This document shows, in pieces, positions 6,889 to 16,046 of a stretch of DNA of 64,000 nucleotides. The notes under the pieces were generated by a model, which made no database searches, had not been told where the DNA came from, and saw nothing but the letters and a program-made list of their open reading frames with translations. The stretch lies in the NCBI GenBank assembly GCA_944324395.1, contig CALUWC010000006.1, positions 62,001 to 126,000 of the forward strand, read 5' to 3'. The position numbers and the translations under genes are program-made. This DNA is from Candidatus Gastranaerophilales bacterium. Its GTDB lineage: Bacteria; Cyanobacteriota; Vampirovibrionia; Gastranaerophilales; Gastranaerophilaceae. Positions within the stretch are counted from its first letter, which is position 1. Every line of letters begins with the position of its first letter.

Positions 6889-8667
6889 CTATACAGTTTT
6901 TGGTGGATTTTGAGTAAGATTCTCCGCTTTAGGGTTTCCCTGCGGAGAATCTGTATTGGCTTGTGATTTTTGATTTTCTCTATATCTTTGGAGCATTTCA
7001 TCAGCCCAAACTCCGATTTTATTAACAACTAAAGATGATAAAGTACCTATAACCAAAGATTTTGTACCGGCATACAACTTAGCATTACAATACAGAGAAA
7101 TACCGATACCGGCAAGAGCAGGAATACCATACTTCAAGGAGATTGACATTCTTTGGTCTTTATCGTCTGATTTGCCGAGCTGATAACCCAATACTCCTAA
7201 AGATCCAAGGATTGTTAAAATATCAGTAGGGGCAGAACCCAGAACTAAATCTCTTAATTTGCTGACAAATTCTTCAGTTTCAAGTCTTATGGATTTATCT
7301 AATGATTTTATTGTTCCTTTATATGCTTTTGCTAGATTTGTATATTCATCTTCGGGGAGAAGTTTTCTGTAAATATCCAAAATATCTTCAACCTGGCCTT
7401 GTTTAAAATATAAGAATTTGTCTTTCAATTCTGACAGGCTTATAAGTATATCATTTGCGACTTCTTTACTCATTGATTTTTCAGATACAGCTTTCCAAAT
7501 TTCTGCAGACAAATAATTTATGTCCCTGAGAATATTATCCTTAAGTTCAAAATCCCCCGGCTTCTTCGCATAACGTTTAAGATTAGCTCTTATATTGCGA
7601 AGTTTGCTGATTTTATCAACATCTTTATAACTTATCTGTTCTGTCATTTTCATAATAAGTTCATCAGAGTCTTTTGCCATATCAGCCAAAGAATAAGACA
7701 ACTCTAACCTGTTAGAATGAACAACTTTTTGAATTGCTTTCTTTTCTTTCACAACTGCAGATTCAGCTATAAAGGTTCTCCACAAATCTTTTGTCCAGAA
7801 AACTTTCCAGTTTGAAAATATAGATTTTAAACCTTCAACTGATTTTTTGAATTTATAATACCTTGCCTGAAGAGGTTTTTCACTAAAATGACTGTCATAA
7901 CTTTCAGCAAGTTTTTTATTCATTTCGTTAACCTGTGCAAGCCATTGAGCTTTTGTCTTTCTTATCCCGTTTATTTCTACAACTTCAAAAGAATTACCTC
8001 TCATAACAGATTCCGAAGCTTCTACAGCTAACGCTCTGGTTGTTTTCATTCGGGACATAGTATTTTTATAGGCATTAACAACAGACTGCCGTCCTATTTT
8101 TTCAAACATTCTTGTTATTGAATCGTGAATAGGCCCTGTAAATTTGCCGGTAAAACGGTTAAACATCAATTCTTTAAATGCCAGATCTTTTATGGTTGCA
8201 AAGTTATTTACAGCTTCAAATTTATTTAGAAAATAATCCAGCCCTTTTACCATATAAATATACATTCTATTCATGGTAGAAACTTCGCCTTTATTATCTA
8301 ATTTTGAAGACTGAACTTTTTTATCAAAGAAATCTCTTAATTTTTGAAAATTTTTAGATAATCCTTTAGTTCCGCCTTTCAACAAGAAAAATATAGCAGC
8401 AGCCGTTAAAACGGTAACACTGGCAATTGAGATACCGATAAGCTTGGTATTATTGGTTTGACGGGCTTCATCAGGAGTGATAAATTTTAACTTTTGCTCC
8501 TTGTCATTGACTATTTGCTCTTCTTTATTATCTTCATTCGATATCGTAACCGTATCCGGCTGAGAATTTTGAACAAGCATCCAGTACTCATTCGGTTTAT
8601 TTTTAAATGTAACTGAACCGAATGAATTAATTTTACCGGATTCAATTGTCTGAATTGAATTTGTCAT
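6889..8667 (-). CDS. Large hypothetical membrane protein with C-terminal D-x-D-x-R hairpin
   Basis: A 592-residue protein of unknown family. The polar N-terminus holds INSFGSVTFKNKP (about residues 13-25), a variant of the FTG lead. A hydrophobic segment (ISIASVTVLTAAAIFFLL, about 77-94) comes next, then about 380 residues of charged helix, a hydrophobic stretch, the loop DDKDQR (501-506), and more hydrophobic helices (GIPALAGIGISLY, LVIGTLSSLVV). The tail is polar and Asn/Pro-rich. The hydrophobic-DxDxR-hydrophobic unit is also found in the proteins at 38403 and 39278. No clear Shine-Dalgarno. It is transcribed alone. Confidence 0.75.
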   Translation of the reverse strand: MTNSIQTIESGKINSFGSVTFKNKPNEYWMLVQNSQPDTVTISNEDNKEEQIVNDKEQKLKFITPDEARQTNNTKLIGISIASVTVLTAAAIFFLLKGGTKGLSKNFQKLRDFFDKKVQSSKLDNKGEVSTMNRMYIYMVKGLDYFLNKFEAVNNFATIKDLAFKELMFNRFTGKFTGPIHDSITRMFEKIGRQSVVNAYKNTMSRMKTTRALAVEASESVMRGNSFEVVEINGIRKTKAQWLAQVNEMNKKLAESYDSHFSEKPLQARYYKFKKSVEGLKSIFSNWKVFWTKDLWRTFIAESAVVKEKKAIQKVVHSNRLELSYSLADMAKDSDELIMKMTEQISYKDVDKISKLRNIRANLKRYAKKPGDFELKDNILRDINYLSAEIWKAVSEKSMSKEVANDILISLSELKDKFLYFKQGQVEDILDIYRKLLPEDEYTNLAKAYKGTIKSLDKSIRLETEEFVSKLRDLVLGSAPTDILTILGSLGVLGYQLGKSDDKDQRMSISLKYGIPALAGIGISLYCNAKLYAGTKSLVIGTLSSLVVNKIGVWADEMLQRYRENQKSQANTDSPQGNPKAENLTQNPPKTV

Positions 8668-8746
8668 AAAATCACTAGCCTACATATATATAAAAGACCA
8701 AAATAAAATAAAATTGCGTATTTTACATACTTCATTTGAAGATATG

Positions 8747-9871
8747 TTACGAAAACAATTCCATATCAATAATCTTTGCTACTTCTAAGGCTGAATTCTT
8801 ATTAGACAACATTTCCCTAACCTTGCCCAGTTCGTTGATAGTTTCTTCACGTTTGACCTGATTATACAACAAATCCTCAATTTCAAAAGTTATATTAGCA
8901 GGATTAGCATCTTTCATAAGCAATTCCGGAACAATAGACTCGCCGGCAATAATATTAGGAAGAGAAACTTTTTTAATACATCTGACAAGCAAATAAATCC
9001 AGTAAAATAATTTTGGACCCTTATATGCGATAACCATAGGAACCTTGTATAAACATGCTTCCAATGCTACAGTTCCAGAAGCCAAAATCAATGCATCTGA
9101 AACACTCAATAATGCCTGATTTTCACCTTTAATAACTTTTACATCAAAATCGCCTAAATATTTTTTATAAACTTCGTCAGACAAATTCGGAGCCTGAGAA
9201 AAACAAAACTGGACATCAAGATGTCTGTGTTTCAATTTTTCAACAGAAGCTTTAAAAACATTCATAAGCTCTCTTAACTCAAACACCCTTGAGCCTGGGA
9301 AAACAGAAATCAATTTTTTATTTAAATCCAATCCGTATTTTTCAAAAAATTCGACTCGGCTTGCTGCAGGCGGGAGCTGAGCTACCAGAGGATGTCCGCA
9401 ATAATGGGCATCTATGCCGTATTGTGCATACAAAGGTTTTTCAAACGGGAATATACACAACACCTTATCCACATATTTGTTAATAAGATTTATCCTGTAT
9501 TTACGACTTGCCCAAACCTGCGGAGGAATGTAATAAAAAATTTTCATTCCCGCTTTTTTCAAAAATCTTGCAACAGAAAGATTAAATGCTCCATAATCTA
9601 TAAGCAGCACTAAATCCGGCTTATAAACTTCCTTCAAATATTCAACAACTTCTTTTCCTATTTTATAATGGTCAATAAAAATTTTGGGAGAAATTCCGAC
9701 AGCAGACATCTTATCCTGATTTGCAAACAATTTAACTCCAGCATTAAACATATTCATGCCGCCAATGCCTTCATATTCTAAATCGCAATTCAAAGCCTTT
9801 AACTGTTTAACAACGTTTGCCGCATGAATATCGCCCGAATATTCTCCAGTAATAATAAATATTTTTTTCAT
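8747..9871 (-). CDS. lpxB: Lipid-A-disaccharide synthase LpxB
   Basis: A 374-residue protein of the usual LpxB length. The N-terminus 'FIITGEYSGDIHAANVVKQL' and EYEGIGGMNM are family hallmarks. C-terminal FPGSRVFELREL and the SGTVALEACLYKVPMVIAYK acceptor-domain segments confirm a GT-B glycosyltransferase of family GT19. It condenses UDP-2,3-diacylglucosamine with lipid X in lipid A synthesis at the inner membrane. The ATG directly follows the lpxI stop (gtaaATG), so translation is coupled. Last gene of the envelope operon starting at 14982. Confidence 0.97.
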   Translation of the reverse strand: MKKIFIITGEYSGDIHAANVVKQLKALNCDLEYEGIGGMNMFNAGVKLFANQDKMSAVGISPKIFIDHYKIGKEVVEYLKEVYKPDLVLLIDYGAFNLSVARFLKKAGMKIFYYIPPQVWASRKYRINLINKYVDKVLCIFPFEKPLYAQYGIDAHYCGHPLVAQLPPAASRVEFFEKYGLDLNKKLISVFPGSRVFELRELMNVFKASVEKLKHRHLDVQFCFSQAPNLSDEVYKKYLGDFDVKVIKGENQALLSVSDALILASGTVALEACLYKVPMVIAYKGPKLFYWIYLLVRCIKKVSLPNIIAGESIVPELLMKDANPANITFEIEDLLYNQVKREETINELGKVREMLSNKNSALEVAKIIDMELFS

Positions 9872-10687
9872 TTACACCGCCATTATAACAATATCATGTT
9901 CATCAGCATATTTGATAACTTTTTCCTGATCAACAATTATTGTTTCATTTGCCTCCACTGCAATTAAATCTGCATGATAATGATGCATTGTTCTTAATGT
10001 TTTCATTCCGATTGCAGGAATATCAAAACGTTTGTCCTGTTTAGGTTTCGCAACTTTTACAATTACAGCACCGCCTTTTGCTAATTTTGCACCTCGCTTT
10101 ATACAAACATCAGTACCTTCAATAGCTTCAACAGCCATTATCATCTTATCTTTTATAACAACAGACTGTCCGACATCAAGCTTGCCCATTTCTTTTGCCA
10201 GCCAAAAACCGTAATTTACATCATTCATTTGAGCTTCGGTAGGCTTATGTTTACCAAGCACCCCGGCAGGAATCATCAAATTCTTAATAAAAATTGTTTG
10301 ATCCAGAACTTCAACACCAATTTTTTGTAATTCCTGAACAATCATGAGCATAACCTGGTCATCATTAAGTCTTGAAGCTTCTTTTATCAAATCCACAGCT
10401 CTTTTATCAAATTTATGCAGCTGTAATAAAACTTTTTTATGTACTTTACCAAGAAAAGTAATTTGTTTTAACTCTTCCTCTTTTAAAATATTTTCAATTT
10501 TATTAACTTCACCAGGATGGCAAGGATAAACTTTTGTACAGTATTTCTTCAAATCTCTAACATTATCTTTTGCCAGAGAAATACATACAACATCAAGTCC
10601 GTTTTCTTTTGCATACTGAGCCATACGCACCGGTAAAATACCATCGCCAGCTATCAATCCTTGTTTTTTTTCTAAAATTATTGACAC
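9872..10687 (-). CDS. lpxI: UDP-2,3-diacylglucosamine pyrophosphatase LpxI
   Basis: A 271-residue protein of the LpxI (DUF1009) family: 'KKQGLIAGDGILPVRMAQYA' at the N-terminus, FLGKVHKK in the middle, and 'AIGMKTLRTMHHYHADLIAVEA' near the C-terminus. It hydrolyses UDP-diacylglucosamine to lipid X, the step before LpxB. It replaces LpxH in many non-proteobacterial diderms. The start is GTG at 10687 with Shine-Dalgarno gaggaa. The gene order lpxI-lpxB directly reflects the order of the reactions. Confidence 0.96.
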   Translation of the reverse strand: MSIILEKKQGLIAGDGILPVRMAQYAKENGLDVVCISLAKDNVRDLKKYCTKVYPCHPGEVNKIENILKEEELKQITFLGKVHKKVLLQLHKFDKRAVDLIKEASRLNDDQVMLMIVQELQKIGVEVLDQTIFIKNLMIPAGVLGKHKPTEAQMNDVNYGFWLAKEMGKLDVGQSVVIKDKMIMAVEAIEGTDVCIKRGAKLAKGGAVIVKVAKPKQDKRFDIPAIGMKTLRTMHHYHADLIAVEANETIIVDQEKVIKYADEHDIVIMAV

Positions 10688-10708
10688 AATTATTTTCCTC
10701 TTTTTCAG

Positions 10709-11326
10709 TTATTTTAATAAATGTATTTTTTCTACTTCCTCTTTTGGTAATATTTTAGCACCACCAAGCAATTTTGTAAAAAGCAATGTTTTTGCATAAG
10801 CTTCAGCAAGTTCAACCTTTAAATAAGTCTGCTTAATATTACTTCCGCCGGCAATAACACCATGATTTGCCATAAGAATCATATCATAATCTTTAAAATA
10901 TACGGAAGTTTTTTCAACAAGTTCTACCGAACCCGGAATTGCATATTCTGCCAACGGAATATTATCGAAACAATACACAATCTCTGGCAGTACAGCTTCG
11001 GATAAACCGCAGCCGGAAGAAGCAAATGCCGTTAAATAAGGACTATGAAAATGCAAAACAGAATTTACATCCTGTCTTTGTTTATAATACTCTATATGCA
11101 AAAATCTTTCGCTTGACGGTTTTTTATCTCCTTCAATTTTATTCCCGTCAAAATCAATAACTACAAGATCAGAAATATCCAAATAGCCACTGGCAGAACC
11201 TGAAGATGTTATAACAATTTTATCCCCGCATCTTACGGACATGTTGCCTGAAATTCCGGGAGTCAAATCTTTAATTCCGGAAAGTCTGCCATATTCAATT
11301 AATTCATTTTTTATATCTTCTAACAT
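10709..11326 (-). CDS. Class II aldolase/adducin family protein (fuculose-phosphate aldolase type)
   Basis: A 205-residue protein with the class II aldolase zinc ligands in HFHSPYLTAFASSG and the ANHGVIAGG segment, plus the N-terminal 'GISGNMSVR' phosphate-binding loop (TPGNSGNxS type). Such enzymes cleave or epimerise sugar phosphates (L-fuculose-1-P, L-ribulose-5-P) or dehydrate methylthioribulose-1-P. The substrate cannot be read from the sequence. It lies between lptD and lpxI, so a role in an envelope sugar precursor is possible but unproven. Confidence 0.88.
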   Translation of the reverse strand: MLEDIKNELIEYGRLSGIKDLTPGISGNMSVRCGDKIVITSSGSASGYLDISDLVVIDFDGNKIEGDKKPSSERFLHIEYYKQRQDVNSVLHFHSPYLTAFASSGCGLSEAVLPEIVYCFDNIPLAEYAIPGSVELVEKTSVYFKDYDMILMANHGVIAGGSNIKQTYLKVELAEAYAKTLLFTKLLGGAKILPKEEVEKIHLLK

Positions 11327-11328
11327 TA

Positions 11329-13686
11329 TTACTGAATAGTTTCCTTATTCGGGTCTTCAATATCTATTATTTGTGCATGGTCAAGAACTTTTGGTTTTAC
11401 TTTAGGTTTTGGTCTTTTAAACAAAAATCCTTGACTTTCATTTTCTTCTTCAAGCTCTTGAGGCTGCTGTTTTGCGGGAGCAAAAGCCAGCTGTCTTTCG
11501 TCCTTTTTCTCTTTCTGTCCCAATCGTTCAGGATTCTTTATTTCCATTCTGCCGTATGTAATTGAAGTGCCTTTTGTATCAAATGCAACATCAAAACCAA
11601 AGTATGTAGTTTGTCTTACAAAGTCATATCCAAGACGAACTTTTAAATCATCCGGACCAACCGCAACAACAAAACGATTTTCCTGGAACATTTTACCATT
11701 TGGAGAATCATCGCTCAAGTTGATATTTCCTGACCAGCCAACTGATAAATATTTTGTAAGTCTGAAAATTTCAGAAATATACAAACAAGAATGACCATAT
11801 CTGTACATATCATACCTTGGAATAGGTGATTCATCAGAGTAGCCTGATTGGAAATATCCGATATCCTGCATCCAGTTTTTATATTGAATATGTGCTCTTG
11901 GACCGATTCTGGCAACAAATTGAGTATCGCCTGTACCATATACAGCTGCAGATCCCTGCATTGCAATACCTAAATTAAAATAGAAATGGTTTTCAGGATT
12001 TTCATAAGAATACAAACTCTGCTTAATCTCAGCCATATATCTCAATCTCGAAGTTGAAATCTGGTTTGAATTAATTTTTTCGCCGTAATAGTTTCTGTCA
12101 TTATCTTCCATAAAACCAAAACCTATTCTATGACGAAAAGTTAAATCCTTGCCTTCCAGAAGGAAATCTCTTTTTCTATATCCTTTGTCATAGTAGATTT
12201 CTGCCATATATTTAGGCATTCTGGCACCCATAAACCATTCATCCATATATGAATTGGCAGCATATTGCAGGAATAAGTTATCATCTAACCTTTGAATACC
12301 TTTTAAAAAGAAGATATCAGCAGCAGAACCGTAACCCAACTCTGTAGAGTTATAAGTATTCCTGTATTTTAAAGCTCCACCGAATCCAAAATCTCCATGC
12401 TGGTAATTCAAAAACGGAATCACTTTCATTACCGATCCGCCAGGTCCGCCAAATACAAATCCGGGACCAATAAACATACCCAGCTTTCTTTTTGAACCTA
12501 ATTCAGGATAATTTGCTTCAAAATAATCTCTGTCTTTATTTGTATAAGCAGTCAAACTCGGCCAAGTAAACCAATATTTGCCTTTTCTTCTGACTTCAAT
12601 ATTTTTCATAGTAAAGACATCATGGTTTTTTCGGCCTTCAACATATATTTTTTCAACATTAAAATGAAGTTTGTTTCCAGTAGGGTCACCGAAGAATAAT
12701 GATTTAGCTTCATCATCAATAATCATACTGCTGAATCTCGGACCTATCATTCTTGAAGATAATCTGTATATCTGAGATTCATCAGAATGAAAATTACCAT
12801 CAGTCAATATGATTAAAGAATTTTTCTGAACGGCATGTTTTGCTTCCATTATCATTGTATTTGTTTTAGAACGAACATTTTCCATTATCATGGATTCTTC
12901 ATTCATATCAACTTCCATGTAATCCGCTTTTGTCGGCATACCGTTTTTTATAATATAAACATTGCCGATTCCTTTAAGTATATTGGAATCTTCATTATAA
13001 GTCATTTTATCCGCAACAACTTTAGTTTCCTGAGGCGGAATATACAATACCGGTCTGCCTGTTGCAACTATATCACCGGTTTCCTCATCAAAATTAATAA
13101 ATTCACTGTCTAATTGTAATTCTTTTTCAGTAACTTGCTCATTTACACCGCCTTCCAGAGCAATTGTATTCGGATCAGGAGCAAAAGAACTTGTTTCATC
13201 ATGGATAGACTCCGCTATAGAACCTTCTTCAGGTATAAATGCGACATCACCGTTTTCTGAGCTGGTAACTGCCGGCTCTTTTTCCCAGAACTTTACCTTC
13301 TCCCAAACATCAGAAAATTTTAACGGAGCAGAAGATTTTCTCCTAGCTTCAGATTTTGCAGCCCTGCCCCTTAACTTATTACCGGCCATCAATCTCATTT
13401 GTTTAAAAAACGGCATATTGTCAGGGTCAATTTCAGAATATTCTCTTGCATAAGCATCAAACCCGTAATCATCAAAATTAGATATAGAATCAGATTTAGA
13501 ACCGGAAACAGAAGATGCACCCGGAGTAACATCTCTAATATCAGGCATCCGCATAGGAGATTTGAAGAATGTTTCACTACCATCTAAATCTGCAGGGGTA
13601 ACAGCAGGCATATACTGCTCATCAATTGCGTATGCTGCATTTGTAAAAAATAATATAAAAAATGTTATAAATAAAAACTTTTTCAA
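11329..13686 (-). CDS. lptD: LptD/OstA-like outer-membrane LPS assembly protein
   Basis: A 785-residue exported protein with a signal peptide (residues 1-20, cleavage after AYA). After a low-complexity Ser/Glu-rich region comes an OstA/LptA-like beta-jellyroll (about 225-330: VADKMTYNEDSNILKGIGNV and DYMEVDMNEESMIMENV). A long C-terminal part, rich in Tyr/Phe/Gly strands, has barrel character. In the known pathway LptD inserts LPS into the outer leaflet. Co-occurrence with lpxI and lpxB supports this, though the barrel is divergent. The start codon is TTG (13686) with Shine-Dalgarno aaggga. The charged C-terminal tail (PKPKVKPKV) is unusual for an outer-membrane barrel. Confidence 0.8.
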   Translation of the reverse strand: MKKFLFITFFILFFTNAAYAIDEQYMPAVTPADLDGSETFFKSPMRMPDIRDVTPGASSVSGSKSDSISNFDDYGFDAYAREYSEIDPDNMPFFKQMRLMAGNKLRGRAAKSEARRKSSAPLKFSDVWEKVKFWEKEPAVTSSENGDVAFIPEEGSIAESIHDETSSFAPDPNTIALEGGVNEQVTEKELQLDSEFINFDEETGDIVATGRPVLYIPPQETKVVADKMTYNEDSNILKGIGNVYIIKNGMPTKADYMEVDMNEESMIMENVRSKTNTMIMEAKHAVQKNSLIILTDGNFHSDESQIYRLSSRMIGPRFSSMIIDDEAKSLFFGDPTGNKLHFNVEKIYVEGRKNHDVFTMKNIEVRRKGKYWFTWPSLTAYTNKDRDYFEANYPELGSKRKLGMFIGPGFVFGGPGGSVMKVIPFLNYQHGDFGFGGALKYRNTYNSTELGYGSAADIFFLKGIQRLDDNLFLQYAANSYMDEWFMGARMPKYMAEIYYDKGYRKRDFLLEGKDLTFRHRIGFGFMEDNDRNYYGEKINSNQISTSRLRYMAEIKQSLYSYENPENHFYFNLGIAMQGSAAVYGTGDTQFVARIGPRAHIQYKNWMQDIGYFQSGYSDESPIPRYDMYRYGHSCLYISEIFRLTKYLSVGWSGNINLSDDSPNGKMFQENRFVVAVGPDDLKVRLGYDFVRQTTYFGFDVAFDTKGTSITYGRMEIKNPERLGQKEKKDERQLAFAPAKQQPQELEEENESQGFLFKRPKPKVKPKVLDHAQIIDIEDPNKETIQ

Positions 13687-13703
13687 ACTGCTTTCCCTTA
13701 TTA

Positions 13704-14870
13704 TTAAATGTAATTTAACGGATTTGTAGGTTTACCATTTACACGAACCTCAAAGTGACAGTGAGGACCTGTACTGTATCCCGTTGAGCCTTCTCTGCCA
13801 ACAGGCTGACCTTTTTTTACAAACTGCCCGTTATGAACATTGATTGCTGACATGTGACCATATAAGGTTGTTATAGGTTTACCGTTTATGACACCATGAT
13901 CCAAAATTACGACTTTGCCGTATCCGCCGTACCAGCCTGAGTATATAACTTTCCCGTCATTAGAAGCTTTGATAGCTCCGCCGTTAGGTCCGGCAATATC
14001 AATACCTGAATGGAAAATTCTGCTCTTGAATATCGGGTGAACTCTCCAGCCGAAAGGAGAAGTAATCCTTCCTGAAATAGGATAAATAAATCCTGTTGAA
14101 GAAACCTTAACCTGAGATGAACCGGATGAAGCATTCTTTCTGGTCAACTGTTCAATCATATTTTGAATACTTGCAGATTGTCTTGCCAACTCTTTTTCGG
14201 AACGCTCATAATAACTTTTATCCTTTTGAAGTCTCACAATCATGGATTTATTTTCAGCAATTGAACCTTGAATAGTTGCCCTCTGATTGTTAATATCCCT
14301 TATTGAAGCTTCAACCATGCGTTTTTGATTTTCAACTTGAGTTTTCAACATGGCAATCTCGTTTGCTTTCTCTTTAACCTGCTGCATTCTTCTGTAATCA
14401 TCCTGGATAACAATTTTTTCAAAATAAAACATATCCATAAGATTATTTAAATCAGTCGCAGATAAAATCAATTCAAACATGCCCGTTCTTTGGTGCTTAT
14501 AAACCTGACGGATACGAGCCTTCATCGCAGCATCAATACTTTTAAATTCTTCTACGGCAGCAGAAAGCTGGCGTTCCATCGTTGTCAAATTTGAAACAAG
14601 AGCATTGTAACGTTGAGTAGTTGTTCTAAGCTCTGATTGTGCTTTTTCAAGTTTCTGCTGGTTATTACTTAGCTTGTTTCTTTCTGAACGAAGTCGCAAA
14701 TCAGCCTGCTTTTTCTTTTGCAAGAAGTAATTACGCTTGCTGTTTGTCTGATTCAACTTCTGAGTCAGAGAAGACTTTGTAGCAGAAAGTACAGGTCCCC
14801 CGCTCACACATAAAGCCCCGCACAATATCCAGCTTATAAGTAAATATTTTAAAAACTTTTTATCTTCCAT
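13704..14870 (-). CDS. EnvC-like murein hydrolase activator, coiled coil plus M23 peptidase domain
   Basis: A 388-residue exported protein. An N-terminal hydrophobic signal or anchor (about 8-30) is followed by about 220 residues of coiled coil (QKLNQTNSKRNYFLQKKKQ onward), then a LytM/M23 domain at about 270-388. M23 ligands are present: HSGIDIAGPNG, the YGHMS segment and GPHCHFEVR. The zinc set H...D, HxH looks complete, so it may be an active endopeptidase and not only an activator. It acts on periplasmic peptidoglycan during division or remodelling. Second gene of the envelope operon; lptD follows 17 bases downstream. Confidence 0.92.
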   Translation of the reverse strand: MEDKKFLKYLLISWILCGALCVSGGPVLSATKSSLTQKLNQTNSKRNYFLQKKKQADLRLRSERNKLSNNQQKLEKAQSELRTTTQRYNALVSNLTTMERQLSAAVEEFKSIDAAMKARIRQVYKHQRTGMFELILSATDLNNLMDMFYFEKIVIQDDYRRMQQVKEKANEIAMLKTQVENQKRMVEASIRDINNQRATIQGSIAENKSMIVRLQKDKSYYERSEKELARQSASIQNMIEQLTRKNASSGSSQVKVSSTGFIYPISGRITSPFGWRVHPIFKSRIFHSGIDIAGPNGGAIKASNDGKVIYSGWYGGYGKVVILDHGVINGKPITTLYGHMSAINVHNGQFVKKGQPVGREGSTGYSTGPHCHFEVRVNGKPTNPLNYI

Positions 14871-14877
14871 TTTTATA

Positions 14878-14982
14878 TTATTTTACAAATAACGGCAACA
14901 TCATCAGCCCTACAGACCAGGCTATAAAAGTAACTGCAATTATGGCAAATATTACCTTGCGATGTTTTCTGAAAAATTCCAT
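14878..14982 (-). CDS. 34-residue single-pass membrane protein
   Basis: A short ORF with an excellent Shine-Dalgarno (aggggag, 6 bases before the ATG at 14982) and a stop 7 bases before the M23 gene. It encodes a positively charged start (MEFFRKHRKV), one hydrophobic helix (IFAIIAVTFIAWSVGLMML) and PLFVK. The beginning resembles the N-terminal anchor of PpiD/SurA-type foldases, but no foldase follows, so it is either a genuine small membrane protein or the remnant of one. Position and ribosome site make it the first gene of the envelope operon. Confidence 0.65.
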   Translation of the reverse strand: MEFFRKHRKVIFAIIAVTFIAWSVGLMMLPLFVK

Positions 14983-15130
14983 AAATTCTCCCCTTATATG
15001 ATAGACATTGTACTATCAAAAAAAAGTTTGTGCAAGAATGTATCATATATTCTTTACGTAATAAAATAAAGCATCCGATAAAATTGGAACCCGTTAAATA
15101 TGTTACAAAAAAATAATGTTTGTAAAAAAT

Positions 15131-15154
15131 GAACTTTTTTAGTATAAAATCGTT
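15131..15154 (+). promoter_or_regulatory. Putative ECF-sigma promoter of the anti-sigma/sigma operon
   Basis: GAAC at 15131-15134, 16 bases, then CGTT at 15151-15154. This matches the GAAC-N16-CGT pattern of many ECF (sigma-E/sigma-W type) promoters. It lies 24 bases before the anti-sigma ATG at 15178, which would make the operon autoregulated. Inferred from pattern only. Confidence 0.5.
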
Positions 15155-15177
15155 ATAAGGGTATAGAGGTTGATAAA

Positions 15178-15522
15178 ATGAACGATAAATGCACAAAATA
15201 TGAAGCTCTCTTTACTTTTAGAGATGAAAACGAGTTAAACGAACATATTCAAAACTGCCCTGATTGCAGACTTGAACACGAAAAAATGACTCGAGTTTCT
15301 GAATTAATACAGGAAGCCAAACCTTACTATATGGAAAAACGCAAAAACTCAGTTAAAGTAAGAGCGGCTTGTGCTTTATTCATGCTTATGGTCTGCGGAA
15401 CCACTCTCGGTGTGGTAAACTTCAATACAGATATCTCTGACACCCTTAAATACGGTACAACTTTAAGTGCAGAAGATTTAAATTTTCCTGTAGATTCTTA
15501 CGGGTTAATTTCTCTGGAATAG
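15178..15522 (+). CDS. Zinc-finger anti-sigma factor, membrane-anchored
   Basis: A 114-residue protein with the zf-HC2 signature in its N-terminal half (HIQNCPDC, an H-X3-C-X2-C zinc site). A linker and one transmembrane helix (about residues 62-80, ACALFMLMVCGTTLGVV) follow, with a short outer tail. This is the layout of ZAS-domain anti-sigma factors, which hold an ECF sigma factor at the membrane. It lies directly before the ECF gene (9-base gap), the reverse of the more common sigma-first order. Shine-Dalgarno gaggt precedes the ATG. The outer tail is short (about 35 residues), leaving little room for a sensor domain. Confidence 0.85.
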   Translation: MNDKCTKYEALFTFRDENELNEHIQNCPDCRLEHEKMTRVSELIQEAKPYYMEKRKNSVKVRAACALFMLMVCGTTLGVVNFNTDISDTLKYGTTLSAEDLNFPVDSYGLISLE

Positions 15523-15531
15523 AGAAGGTAA

Positions 15532-16029
15532 ATGAATTTTAAAGAAGTAATCAATTCTAACAAACAAAATATCAAAAATATTATAAGACTGATTACCAAA
15601 GAAGATAATGAAGATTTGGAACAAGAGGTCTATTTAAAAATCTGGAAAAACTCCGATAAATACAAAGAAAACGGTTCTTTAAAAAGCTGGATAAGTTCTA
15701 TTGCAAAAAATACCTCTCTTGATTATCTAAAGTCTTCATATCATAAAGTTTCACAAACTTCGACTTCTGATGAATTTGTTTTATATAATATTACAGATAA
15801 AAAAACTACACCGGATTCAAAAGCAGTACAAAAAGAACGCCAGAAAAAAATTGTTAATGCTATTAACCGGCTGAAACCTAAATTTAAAGAAGTTATAATA
15901 ATGTGCGAAATCAACGGATATTCATACGAAGAATGTGCTCAAAGATTAAAATGTCCTTTAGGCACTATAAAATCAAGATTATATAACGCTAAAAAAGAAT
16001 TAGCGGAAGAATTGAAAGATTTATTATAA
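15532..16029 (+). CDS. ECF-type RNA polymerase sigma factor
   Basis: A 165-residue sigma-70 family protein with only regions 2 and 4. Region 2 contains NEDLEQEVYLKIW and the -10-recognition stretch SLKSWISSIAKNTSLDYL. Region 4 holds the helix-turn-helix 'YSYEECAQRLKCPLGTIKSR'. It directs RNA polymerase to stress promoters when released by the preceding anti-sigma. With the Spy/CpxP-like gene downstream it probably controls an envelope-stress response. A candidate cognate promoter lies at 15131-15154. Confidence 0.93.
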   Translation: MNFKEVINSNKQNIKNIIRLITKEDNEDLEQEVYLKIWKNSDKYKENGSLKSWISSIAKNTSLDYLKSSYHKVSQTSTSDEFVLYNITDKKTTPDSKAVQKERQKKIVNAINRLKPKFKEVIIMCEINGYSYEECAQRLKCPLGTIKSRLYNAKKELAEELKDLL

Positions 16030-16046
16030 TAATAAGAAAGGATTAT

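Noticed and set aside
14873-15196. 107-residue minus-strand ORF in the region upstream of the anti-sigma gene
   Set aside because: Composition is unlike a protein and it overlaps a better small ORF (14878-14982) with a strong Shine-Dalgarno.
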